In this document: piece by piece, positions 11,801 through 20,572 of the stretch
How positions within the stretch are numbered: position 1 is the first letter of the stretch
Layout of the letters: each line of letters opens with the position of its first letter
NCBI RefSeq assembly: GCF_901709675.1
Contig: NC_051095.1
Coordinates: 2,584,295-2,648,294 of the forward strand
Length of the DNA: 64,000 nt
Reading direction: 5' to 3'
Source: Syngnathus acus
Lineage: Eukaryota; Chordata; Actinopteri; Syngnathiformes; Syngnathidae
Translations under genes and position numbers: made by a program
Notes under the pieces: generated by a model
What the model was told of the DNA's origin: nothing
The model's database searches: none
What the model saw: only the letters and a program-made list of their open reading frames with translations

Positions 11801-14800
11801 TCGCCCGTTTGCCCTCAAGTGACTCGACTCTCGCTTGCAGGCCGGAGTGCAAAGTGCGGCTGGTGGCGGGAGCGACCCTTCTCCGACTTCTGCTACCTGA
11901 TCCAACGCAGGCCAACCAAGGCCTGGAAGGAGGCGCGAGACGACTGCCTCCACCGCGGAGGCGACCTGCTCAGCATCACGGACTTACACGAATATGCATT
12001 CATTCAAGGTAAGTCTGTCGGTCTGTCCGGTCGCGATCAGAGCTGTTGAATTCCTCCAACGTGGAATGTTTCAAACTCGTTACACGTTTGACCATTTACC
12101 TCCAAAGGTATCTACACTTCTCTGCCAAGCGCTACCTCTCTGTGGTTGGGCGTCAACAACAACGTCACGAAAGACGGCAGCGGGTGGACTGACGGATCCC
12201 CGTTGGGTTACATCGTCATGGACGGAGGTGGCTCAAAAACCCAATCGATGTTTGTCTGCAATGTTGCGGAGGAATGGAGCTGAGCATCTGTCATCTCCTT
12301 CCAGGTGACCCTGGCGACCTCTCTGCTGCGTCCTGTCTTTCCTTGCTCACACGCAACGGCCGCTGGAAGTTTGACGATTGCCGGAAGAAGAGAGGCTACA
12401 TCTGCAAGAAAAGAGGTAAGACGCGGCGACGCCCGGCCGATTCTCACAACGTGCTGACTCGCTTCTTTGGCTTTTGTCTTGCAGGAAACGTTCCAAAACC
12501 GCCGCAGCAGCCTCATGACGGTACGTCTCCTTGAACGGTGACTTTAAATGACACGAGACAAAAATGACATGACGACGCTTGTCTTCTTTTTTTATTTTCC
12601 TCGCGTAAAGAATTCAGGTTGTAAGCAAACGAAGGTTGTGCAAGATCAGCTGCTCGCCATTCAATAGTGGCTATATCATGGGTGACTAGCTAAATAATCA
12701 TTTGTGGCAGCCTGAGTTGGTTCTTTGAGATCATTCAGCATCTTGAAACTGGCCTTGTTTATCTCTTGTGACTGTATTCTTTCAGGCTAATAGCCTTCAA
12801 TGCCCGTGTCCTTCTAAAGACTTGTCAGTTGTGGATTGCCAGTCAAGCAGGCGACGCAATTTGGCAAAAACTGAATTGGGTCGACCGACTGCATTGTTAC
12901 CTGTTTGCTGAATTTCTGCTTTTCACCAAACGTTGAAAATTGACCAAGGCAACTTTGCTGTTTTATCAGTATTAACCGATCCTAAGGCAACATGTGACAT
13001 AAGCAACGGATGGAATCCTTACGGCTCCAACTGCTACAAGAAGATAGAGAAAACCAACGGGTGGCTGGGGGCTCGTCACGACTGCCTCTGGGAGGGCGGC
13101 GACCTGGTCTCCATCTCCTCGTTCTACGAGGAAAGCTTTGTGAAGAAGCAAATGGGCGACAAGCCCTTTTGGATCGGACTCTCCAATCTGGTGAGACGCA
13201 AGCGCAGGCTGCTGTTGGCTCGCTACCGGTAGTTGACTGACAACCGGGATTGGTTTCGGCAGGACTGCAACAAGGACTGGTGTCAGTTTTTTGAAGAGGG
13301 GGAAAAGAAGCTGACTTGGTCCGACACCGGTGTGACCCCGGCCTACGCCAACAGGGACTCGCGTCAAGACGGAAGGTAAGAAGGTCACCTCTTTGCGTTC
13401 TTTCATTGTCAGGCGGGGCACAGAGAAAGAAGGGAAAACCGTTTCTCGGGTGTGTATGTTTTTTTTCTGACTTATCTCTACAGCTCCAACCTTCAGTCCT
13501 GCGCGTACGTCAACCAAGGTGTGCACTCCTCCAGTCAGCCTGGCAAGTGGAGATATGGCTCGTGCGGATCCTCACTGGCGTACATGTGCAAGCGGTCGCC
13601 CGACGGTAAGTGTCCGTGTCGATGTTGACGCTGAAAGGAGGAAAAAATGCAATCACGTCGTCCTCCTGCAGACTGCCCGGAGGGACAGCTGTGTTCCTAC
13701 AAAGACTACGGATTGGGCTACCATCGAGTGGAGAGTGAGTGGCAGCGACGCTTCTTCTTTCTTTTCAAGCCTGCAGCGCCCCCTTGTGGTTTTGTAATCC
13801 ATGTTTCTTGCCGGCTTCAGCTTCCTACTGCGACCCTGGCGACTTCCTGTACAAGGGCTCTTGCTATCACTTTGGGAGGATGGAGCGCACTTGGAAGGAT
13901 GCCGAGAAGTTCTGCCAAGAATCGAAAGGTCACCTGGCCAGCGTCCTCTCATGGGACAAGGGCAAATTCTTGGCTGGTGAGCGTCAGGGTCAAACTGCTG
14001 ATGCCAGTTATCGCCCCCCCCAGCGTTTCCCAATGTCTGACACGTTTGAATGCTCTTCTCGCTTTTTGTGATTTCCCCAAGCTCACGCGCCATATGTAGG
14101 AGGATTGCAATCTTGGGTGGGACTCAAGAAGAACAAGGGCAACTTTGAGTGGAGCAACGCAACACCTGCAGTAAGCCAAACGAGCGGCCTACAAAAGCAG
14201 TCAAAAGTTCGACTTTGGCAAGAAGAGATAAACATTGAAGGTGTTAATGAGATGGGGCATTAACAAGGACAAAGTTAAAATAAATAAATAAAATTAAATG
14301 AAGTGAAAAAAGAAATCATGTATGATTGAAATGCAGATTTTCACAAGTCAAAGTTGCTCATTTCTGAGAACAAATTAGTCTGAAACTCAAGTTGTGATTT
14401 AAGTGGATGAAAATTGTCCAATGAATTCAAGTCATACTGTGGGAAAGTGTTGATTAGTGGGAGGAAAAAAGGACTCATCATTTTGGAGCAAATGCGGCGG
14501 TGGCAAGCGAGACCAAACGCGCCAAAGTCACGTCTGGCGTGTCGTCCGCAGGGCAAGATCGCATGGGTCCTAAACAGGCCGGCCGGACGTGGAGACTGCG
14601 CTGCCTTGTCGCAGACTGGAAAACCTGAGGATTGGCCCTGCACCAATATTCAGCCATTCATCTGTAAAAAAGGTCAGCAAGTGATGATGACCACGTGCTC
14701 TCTCATCATCATAATCATACCTTTGATATATAATGCACTTTACATTTTAAGGCAAATCGAAGAGTGCTAATGCGTCCTCTCTTTTCCTTCCTTCCAGCCA

Positions 14801-17800
14801 AGGTCCGAGACTTTCTTCTTCCTCCACCGCCAGGTGGGCTTCCCATCCGCCAGTCGACGTGTGTTCATTCGTCGCCCGTTTGCCCTCAAGTGACTCGACT
14901 CTCGCTTGCAGGCTGGAGTGCAAAGTGCGGCTGGTGGCTGGAGCGATCCTCCTCCGACTTCTGCTACCTGATTCAACGCAAGCCCACCAAGACTTGGGAG
15001 GAGGCGCGAGACGACTGCCTTCGCCGCGGAGGCGACCTGCTCAGTATCGCCGACTCACATGAACAGGCCTTCATACAAAGTAGGCTGGCTGGCTGGCTGG
15101 CTGGCTGGCTGTCTGTCTGTCTGACTGGCCGGCTGGCCGGCCGGCCATCTGTCTGTCTGTCTGTCTGTCCGGTCGCGATCAGAGCTGTTGAATTCCCCCA
15201 ACGTGGACTGTCTCAAACTCAGTTGACCATTTACCTCCAAAGGTCTGTACACTTTACTGCCGAGCGCTCCCTCTCTGTGGTTGGGCGTCGACAACAACGT
15301 CACGAAAGACGGCAGCGGGTGGACTGACGGATCCCCGTTGGGTTACGTCGTCATGGACGAAGGTGGCTCAAAAACCCAATCGATGTTTGTCTGCAATGTT
15401 GCGGAGGAATGGAGCTGAGTATCTGTCGTCCCCTTCCAGGTGACCTCTCTGGTGCGTCTTGTCTTTCCTTACTCACAAGCAACGGGCGCTGGAAGTTTGA
15501 CAATTGCCGGAACAAGAGAGGCTACATCTGCAAGAAAAGAGGTAAGACGCGGCGACGCTCGGCCGATTCTCACAACGTGGCGACTCGCGTCTTTTGCTTT
15601 TATCTTGCAGGAGACACGCCAAAAGCCCCGCAGCCTCATGACAGTAAGTCTCTTTGCGCAGTGGCTTCGGTGGATGCAAGAGAAAAATGACACGACAATG
15701 CTTTGGCAGGCTTTAAGGAGATCCTTGTCTGCAACAAGCATTCTGCTGACCTTGTGTGTGAGGCTGAGGGTCAGAAGCAAAGCCGCATCAGCATCCAGTC
15801 CGCCTTTTACGGTCGGCGGAGTGACGACGTTTGCCAGGAGGACGGCGACTCATTCAACGACTACTCATTCGACGACGACGACTCATTGGAAAACGGTAAG
15901 AGCTGAGAATCCACCATTTGCCAATGAAGGCATTTGTCCGCCTCCCTCTGAAGGCCCATTCGACGCGTTTCGCTTGGTTTTCTCCTGAAAGTCTCCAAAC
16001 AACTTTGGCCTGCTACGAAACTTCATGAAAATGAAGCAATGCTTACAAACCGTTCAGATGCTCGTTTGGTTCCTCATTCCAGTGCATCAATGCTCATACT
16101 CACCAATGTGTTGTAACTTGCAGAGACCACCTGCTCAGTGAAAGGCATCGTCCCTCGCTACAGGAAAATGTGCAACAGCCAGCAAAAATGCCACATTGAG
16201 GTTTTGGAGGACAAGTCCTGCCCTGCCCCCTCCAAATATCTGCAGATGGTCTATAGCTGCGAACAGAAAGGTGGGATTCACGCCTCGCCATCTTCCGCTC
16301 TGCACTGAATCTAGGACTCCTCACATTCCCAGAAAAACAATGCAAGGAGTCCCACAAGGGGCTCCATGGCCAGATTTTTATTTTACGCATCCGTTCCGAA
16401 TTCAAATGACTTTTGGCTGTCCTCAGTGTGTCTCGACAGTCTGGGCATCGCCGACGGCAGCGTCGCGGACCCTTCCTTCAAAGCCTCCTCCTCAATGGAA
16501 GACGCCACCCCAGAAAAAGCCCGCCTCAACGGGGAGTCCTGCTGGAAGCCGTCAAAAAATGGTGCGTAGAAAATTGACCGCTTGGCACTTTGGTCTCCTC
16601 CTGAGCGTTCTTTTGTCCGCCCCCCTCCAGCCCTCGGCAGCTGGATCCTGGTGAACCTCGGCTACACGAGAAAGGTGACTGCGATCTTGACCCAGGGCTG
16701 TAATAGCACCGATACTCGCTCCTGGGACATCCCACTTGAGATGAGACTGAGCGTTGATAGGAAGAAGTGGACCAAACACCCGGACGGGAAGGTGAGCCAA
16801 TGGAGTCGACCGCGACCTCATCCTCCCATCTTGTCACAACAAACAAGGAAACATTCGATTTCTAGTTCATCGGCGGTGGGACTCATCTGCTTGAGACGCC
16901 CGCGTTCGCTCAGTACGTCCTCATCCTGCCGCTGGAGAATCGTCCAGAATTTGGCCTCCGCTTTGACATCTTGGGATGCGCGCATGAAGGTGAAATCCGC
17001 CGCTTTGGTTGCCCAAAACAACAACCGCAAAACATGCCACGAACTCTCGCCTTTTGTCCGACAGATGAGACGACCTGCGCCAGAAAGTTCAACAGCGTCC
17101 GCTTCACCGATTCGATGACGTGAGTCACGCCTGACACGATGTTTCATGACCGCCTGTTGTCAATTTCACAACATGTGTGTCTTCTGCAGGTTCTACTGTC
17201 CGCCCAGGTGTGGCAAAGAGGAACACTTTGTCGCTGGAACATTGGTCTACTCGGAGGTAGGGGATTGCCTGAGCCCACCCACCAGTCGACGTCTCGTCCG
17301 TGACTGCAACTTTGTGTAAATGCAGGACTCGCACATCTGCGCGGCCGCCATTCACGCCGGCGTCATCCGGAACGACATCGGAGGAGATTGTATTGTGATG
17401 AGAGCTCCCAAACAGCAAGTCTACACGGGCTCCACCGGGAACAGGATCACCTCCAGACAGTGAGTGGTCGACCTTCACGGAAAAGTCCCATGAAGAGCCA
17501 CCGGCTAATTAGCGCTTTACTATTTGCAGTTTGAACGACCCGCTGGGTGTGTCTCACACCTTTGCGGACGGGGGTGAGTTCAAAAACCATTTGTTTATCT
17601 CACGCTAACTGTCATGACGACTACGACTCACACGGGGTCTCGCCTGCAGAGCCCAGATGCGCGGCACCTGACTGGGAGGAGTTTGCCGGGTTCTGCTACA
17701 AAACGTTTGAGGGCAAAAAGAAATGGGATGATGCGCAACTCGTCTGCCGTAGTCTTGGTGCCGAACTGGTGTCCATCCGCAGCGAGATGGAGCAGGCGTC

Positions 17801-18234
17801 AGTGAAAAATGTCTCCCACCTTGGTGCGCATCCCGACCGTTAATTAACAGTCCCCGTCAACATCTGAGAACCGGATGAGAGCTCTGTTCCCTCCCATCAG
17901 AAACCAGCGACATGTGGACCGGACTGAACGACCTGGCGCTTCCCGGCACGTTGGTGTGGTCGGACCGCCACCAGGTGACCTTCACCCACTGGGCCGCGGG
18001 AGAACCCATCCAGCGCGTCGGCCTCGACAAACACTGCGTGGCTGTGTTACGGCAGGTGCGTCCTCAAATGAGCATTGGGAAGAAGAAGAGCTTTGCGCTC
18101 CACTGAAATGGATTGTTTTCTTTCAGACTGGAAGATGGAAGCCAATGTCCTGCGCCCAAGTCAACAGCTTCATGTGCAAAATGCCCACAGCGCATTTTCC
18201 AATTGCCTCACCGGAGCCACAGGTGGCGCCGTAG
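2247..18234 (+). CDS. Giant secreted multi-CTLD protein with SUEL, discoidin and LCCL domains (novel architecture)
   Basis: Predicted from 56 exons totalling 6,465 nt (2,154 residues plus stop), all in one frame. The start ATG at 2247 is followed by a second ATG and a hydrophobic signal peptide (residues 1 to about 25). Eleven C-type lectin-like domains follow in four blocks: CTLD1-2, 3-5, 6-8 and 9-11 (to about residue 1647). Then come a SUEL/galactose-binding lectin domain (1659-1769), a discoidin domain (1770-1909), an LCCL domain (1910-2009) and CTLD12 (2010-2154), ending at a TAG (18232-18234). There is no transmembrane segment or GPI-like tail, so secretion is inferred. Tandem CTLDs recall the mannose-receptor family, but the cysteine-rich and fibronectin II domains and membrane anchor of that family are absent. 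It probably binds glycans, proteins or microbial surfaces; that is inference. The gene could be two adjacent genes misjoined, but no second signal peptide or in-frame terminal exon was found. The next five entries give exon coordinates. Confidence 0.82.
6722..9472 (+). other. Lectin gene block 2: CTLD3, CTLD4, CTLD5
   Basis: CTLD3 exons: 6722-6942, 7008-7120, 7305-7426. Linker exon 7498-7560. CTLD4 exons: 7641-7796, 7881-7963, 8470-8584. Linker exon 8663-8713. CTLD5 exons: 8789-8956, 9181-9294, 9371-9472. The first seven exons and their introns are near copies of block 1. The middle exon of CTLD5 (9181-9294) has drifted: it keeps SSLWLDTN and a DGS but lacks the GWTDGSPLGY part seen in CTLD8 and CTLD11. 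The CTLD fold may therefore be weakened here. Confidence 0.82.
9640..9748 (+). mobile_element. Probable 3' tail of a non-LTR retroelement in a lectin intron
   Basis: The unit ends GCTAATAAAGATC followed by about six TTCTA-type repeats. This is the form of many LINE 3' ends with a short simple-repeat tail. Just upstream (to about 9652) the intron still matches blocks 1, 2 and 4 (TTTCACCAAAT), then homology stops. The tail runs directly into the AG at 9747-9748 used by the CTLD6 exon. Confidence 0.5.
9749..12520 (+). other. Lectin gene block 3: CTLD6, CTLD7, CTLD8
   Basis: CTLD6 exons: 9749-9957, 10031-10143, 10311-10432. Linker exon 10507-10569. CTLD7 exons: 10661-10816, 10929-11017, 11481-11601. 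Proline-rich linker exon 11727-11762 (FLLPPPP). CTLD8 exons: 11841-12008, 12108-12227, 12305-12415. A short linker exon lies at 12485-12520 (PKPPQQPHD). The acceptor of the first exon lies in a TTCTA-repeat tail that is absent from the equivalent place in blocks 1, 2 and 4. Confidence 0.82.
12970..15643 (+). other. Lectin gene block 4: CTLD9, CTLD10, CTLD11
   Basis: CTLD9 exons: 12970-13190, 13263-13375, 13484-13605. Linker exon 13672-13734. CTLD10 exons: 13821-13976, 14082-14170, 14552-14672. Linker exon 14798-14833. CTLD11 exons: 14912-15079, 15243-15362, 15440-15541. Linker exon 15611-15643. Most exon lengths match block 3 exactly (113, 122, 63, 156, 89, 121, 36, 168 and 120 bases), and introns such as 14673-14797 nearly repeat 11602-11726, so blocks 3 and 4 are recent tandem copies. 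Confidence 0.85.
15080..15172. repeat. Tetranucleotide microsatellite (GGCT / GTCT)
   Basis: Runs of GGCT, then GTCT with GGCC interruptions, lie just inside the intron after the exon ending at 15079. The matching intron in block 3 (from 12009) has only a short GTCTGTC tract, so the array expanded after the duplication. Confidence 0.9.
15710..18234 (+). other. Lectin gene tail: SUEL, discoidin, LCCL, CTLD12
   Basis: SUEL domain, exons 15710-15895 and 16124-16270. It shows ILVCNKHSADLVCE, AFYGRRSDDVC, ETTC and KYLQMVYSC, matching the family cysteine and YGR pattern, with an acidic DDDD-containing insert. Discoidin domain, exons 16427-16561, 16631-16791, 16866-16989 (LGIADGSVADPSF, ARLNG, SWILVNLG, ILTQG, LRFDILGC). 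LCCL domain, exons 17065-17119, 17190-17256, 17326-17459, 17530-17573 (FYCPPRC, VAGTLVYSEDSHICAAAIHA, GVIRNDIGGDC, TGSTGNRITS). CTLD12, exons 17650-17823, 17901-18055, 18127-18234 (GFCYKTF, DMWTGLNDL, HWAAGEP, MSCAQVNSFMCK). All phases agree. Confidence 0.85.
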
Positions 18235-18990
18235 AGTCCGCCTGGCTGTGTCTGTTCCCAACGGCCCAAGAGCCCATGGAGAAAATTGACAATGCCAGAA
18301 AGTCATCATCGAAGACAAAGATTGAATGCCCTTCCTACTCTGCTCCAAAGAAATAGTATCACCATTGTCACAAAACCAAAAAAACACAAAAAGACAGAAA
18401 ATATCACTAGCTAAGGCCGACAACATATCCGAAGGCCTGGAGAGAGAACTTATCTTATCATAAGTGTTTTTAGCATTTAGCTTAGCTGTTGTCAGCCAAC
18501 TAGATGTCGTGTCCAGATGCAATGTGAACGAGCGTGCTATGTTCACTTGCACTCGACTCTACTTGGTTTGTCCTTTTCTCTTTTTTTCGCGCGCTTGACT
18601 TAACTTTGACTGCCTTTTCGTAAAGTTACTGACTCTAAGAGCAAAACACATTGTACAGAAATTCCAGTGCTTTCAAAGAGCCCAATCGTAAGAACGGGAG
18701 AGACGAGAATCGTCTCGAGGCTGGAATGAAAGTCCAAAGTCGGTTATTGCTATCTTTCATGGTTTTGTTTTTATTCGTGTCGTGTTGTCTTGTCCTCATC
18801 GCCTTTAAAAAGCGAGCCCGGACTTGACAGCTTTTTGTTTGAAAGAAAAGCTTCTGTAGAATATATGATTACAAATAATGAATTTTGAATCACTAGAGAG
18901 CTATGTTACTGCCAATGATGTCTGCGACTGTCGAAATGTCTCTGGAAGTATTTTCCAGTATTTTCCATCATTTTCTATGGTCTCTTACCG

Positions 18991-19237
18991 CATCTACAAT
19001 TCACTGTCAATTTATGTCCAGTTCTTGCATTTTTGATTACCGACTGCAGTTTTCGACTCCATCGCTGCTGTCAGAAAAAAGTTGGTTTTCACTGTCGTTC
19101 TCTCTACGCTACGTTATCGCATCTACAATTCACTGTATATCATGTCGATTTATATCCACTTCTTACATTTTTGATTACTGATTGCAGTGTTTTAATCAAT
19201 CGCTGCTGTCAGAAAAGAATTGGTTTTCACTGTTGTT
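18991..19237 (+). repeat. Tandem duplication, 129-base unit, in the probable lectin 3' UTR
   Basis: The sequence starting CATCTACAATTCACTGT at 18991 starts again at 19120 and runs through TCGCTGCTGTCAGAAAA to about 19237. The copies differ by scattered substitutions and small gaps. Confidence 0.85.
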
Positions 19238-19250
19238 GTAGAAATTTCAA

Positions 19251-19256
19251 AATAAA
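19251..19256 (+). terminator. Candidate poly(A) signal of the lectin gene
   Basis: AATAAA about 1.0 kb after the stop codon, followed by T-rich sequence. No closer canonical AATAAA was seen. Confidence 0.45.
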
Positions 19257-19448
19257 AGCTATTGATTACGATTCAGGGTTTGGTCTTTTTTTTTTCTACA
19301 TTTTTCGATTGATTCAAACCGTGGCAACTCAACTGTTCAGTTCATTCTGCCACAAATTTTTGCTAAATTGAAAAACAAAAGGCACATTTTTAAATGAACT
19401 CTCAATGGATTTGGTTGAATGAATTTTTTTGGAACACTCACGCACGCC

Positions 19449-19548
19449 TGTCTGGGACTGTTTGATAAATCTGAACCAACTCGTATTTGAGACTTCCCTG
19501 TCTGGGACTGTTTGATAAATCTGAACAAACTCGTATTTGAGACTCTTG
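19449..19548 (+). repeat. Tandem duplication, 50-base unit
   Basis: TGTCTGGGACTGTTTGATAA starts at 19449 and again at 19499. The two units are nearly identical (ACCAACTC against ACAAACTC). Confidence 0.9.
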
Positions 19549-20572
19549 ACATCAGAGGCTGGTTGACAAAACAAATACTCAACAGGCACCTATTTATACA
19601 AGTAATCACTTGGAAACACTCATTCCTGTGGCCTCTTGGAAAAAGAAAAATCATAAAATTGGTCCCTTCTGGCACTGACAAAAACACAAACAGTATTGAT
19701 TGACATTAAATTTGCAGAGTTAGGGTGAAAATGACACACATGAGCTTGCTGTGTAATGACATAACTTTTGCCATGCTCCTTAATTTGCAATAATCCCAAT
19801 AATGTAATAATATTCAGGAGGCTAGACAATGTTTTTTTTTCTGAAAGATTACCCACAACTTAATTGCCATTGCTGTGAAATGTTAATTATTAATTGCTAA
19901 TACTCTCCTGTACAATATTTCATTCTTAAATTTAGGCTTAAAAGAAACATGTTCAAATTTAATATATTTGTACTCAAGCACCTGTATTGACGTTAGACTT
20001 TTGGATTTGATTTGTTTTCAATTGATTGATTGATTGATTGATTGATTTTTTTATTATTTCGGAGATCGCAATGCTTGGTCCCTTACCGAGATATTTATTG
20101 TTTAAGATGTCAATATGAAATCTTATATTCTTAGATTGGCATTACTTATTTCCCTTAATGCCAGGGAGGTCACTTGCGCGTTTATGTGCAGCTCCGCGGT
20201 CCCGCCTCTTGGCGGCGTCACGTCAACACCCCGCGCCAAGCGGCGGCTGCGTGCTTGTGAGTCACGTGCAGCCCGTCCAACTCATCAAATGAATTCAATA
20301 CCACGTTTAAAAGCCTTAAAGGACCTTTTCGTCGCAATGCGGGTTTACTTCTGTTTCAAACGCTGGTATATAATATAATGGTATTCATATTTCTGATTTT
20401 CGTGAACGTAGCATACCAAAGTCCGCCTTTATCATGACGTAAAAGTGAAAGACGACTTGAAAACGTAGCTGGTAAGGTAAGCGAGGTGTTGCATTAACTC
20501 AAGACTACTGCGAACCGTAATGACTTTCGAGACGTGAGGTACGATGGCTTTCTGTGGACTGATTTTGCCAGA

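Larger units (their letters stand above)
18235..20572. other. Lectin 3' UTR and intergenic spacer before alpk1
   Basis: The first kilobase is probably the lectin 3' UTR, ending near an AATAAA at 19251-19256. It contains a 129-base tandem duplication. Beyond that are a 50-base tandem duplication and a TTGA microsatellite (about 20020-20048), then AT-rich sequence. A GC-rich patch at 20180-20270 may belong to the alpk1 promoter. No coding sequence is recognisable. Confidence 0.55.

Noticed and set aside
2247-18234. Mannose receptor (MRC1) or PLA2R orthologue
   Set aside because: No cysteine-rich or fibronectin II domain, no transmembrane helix, and the tail carries SUEL, discoidin and LCCL domains unknown in that family.
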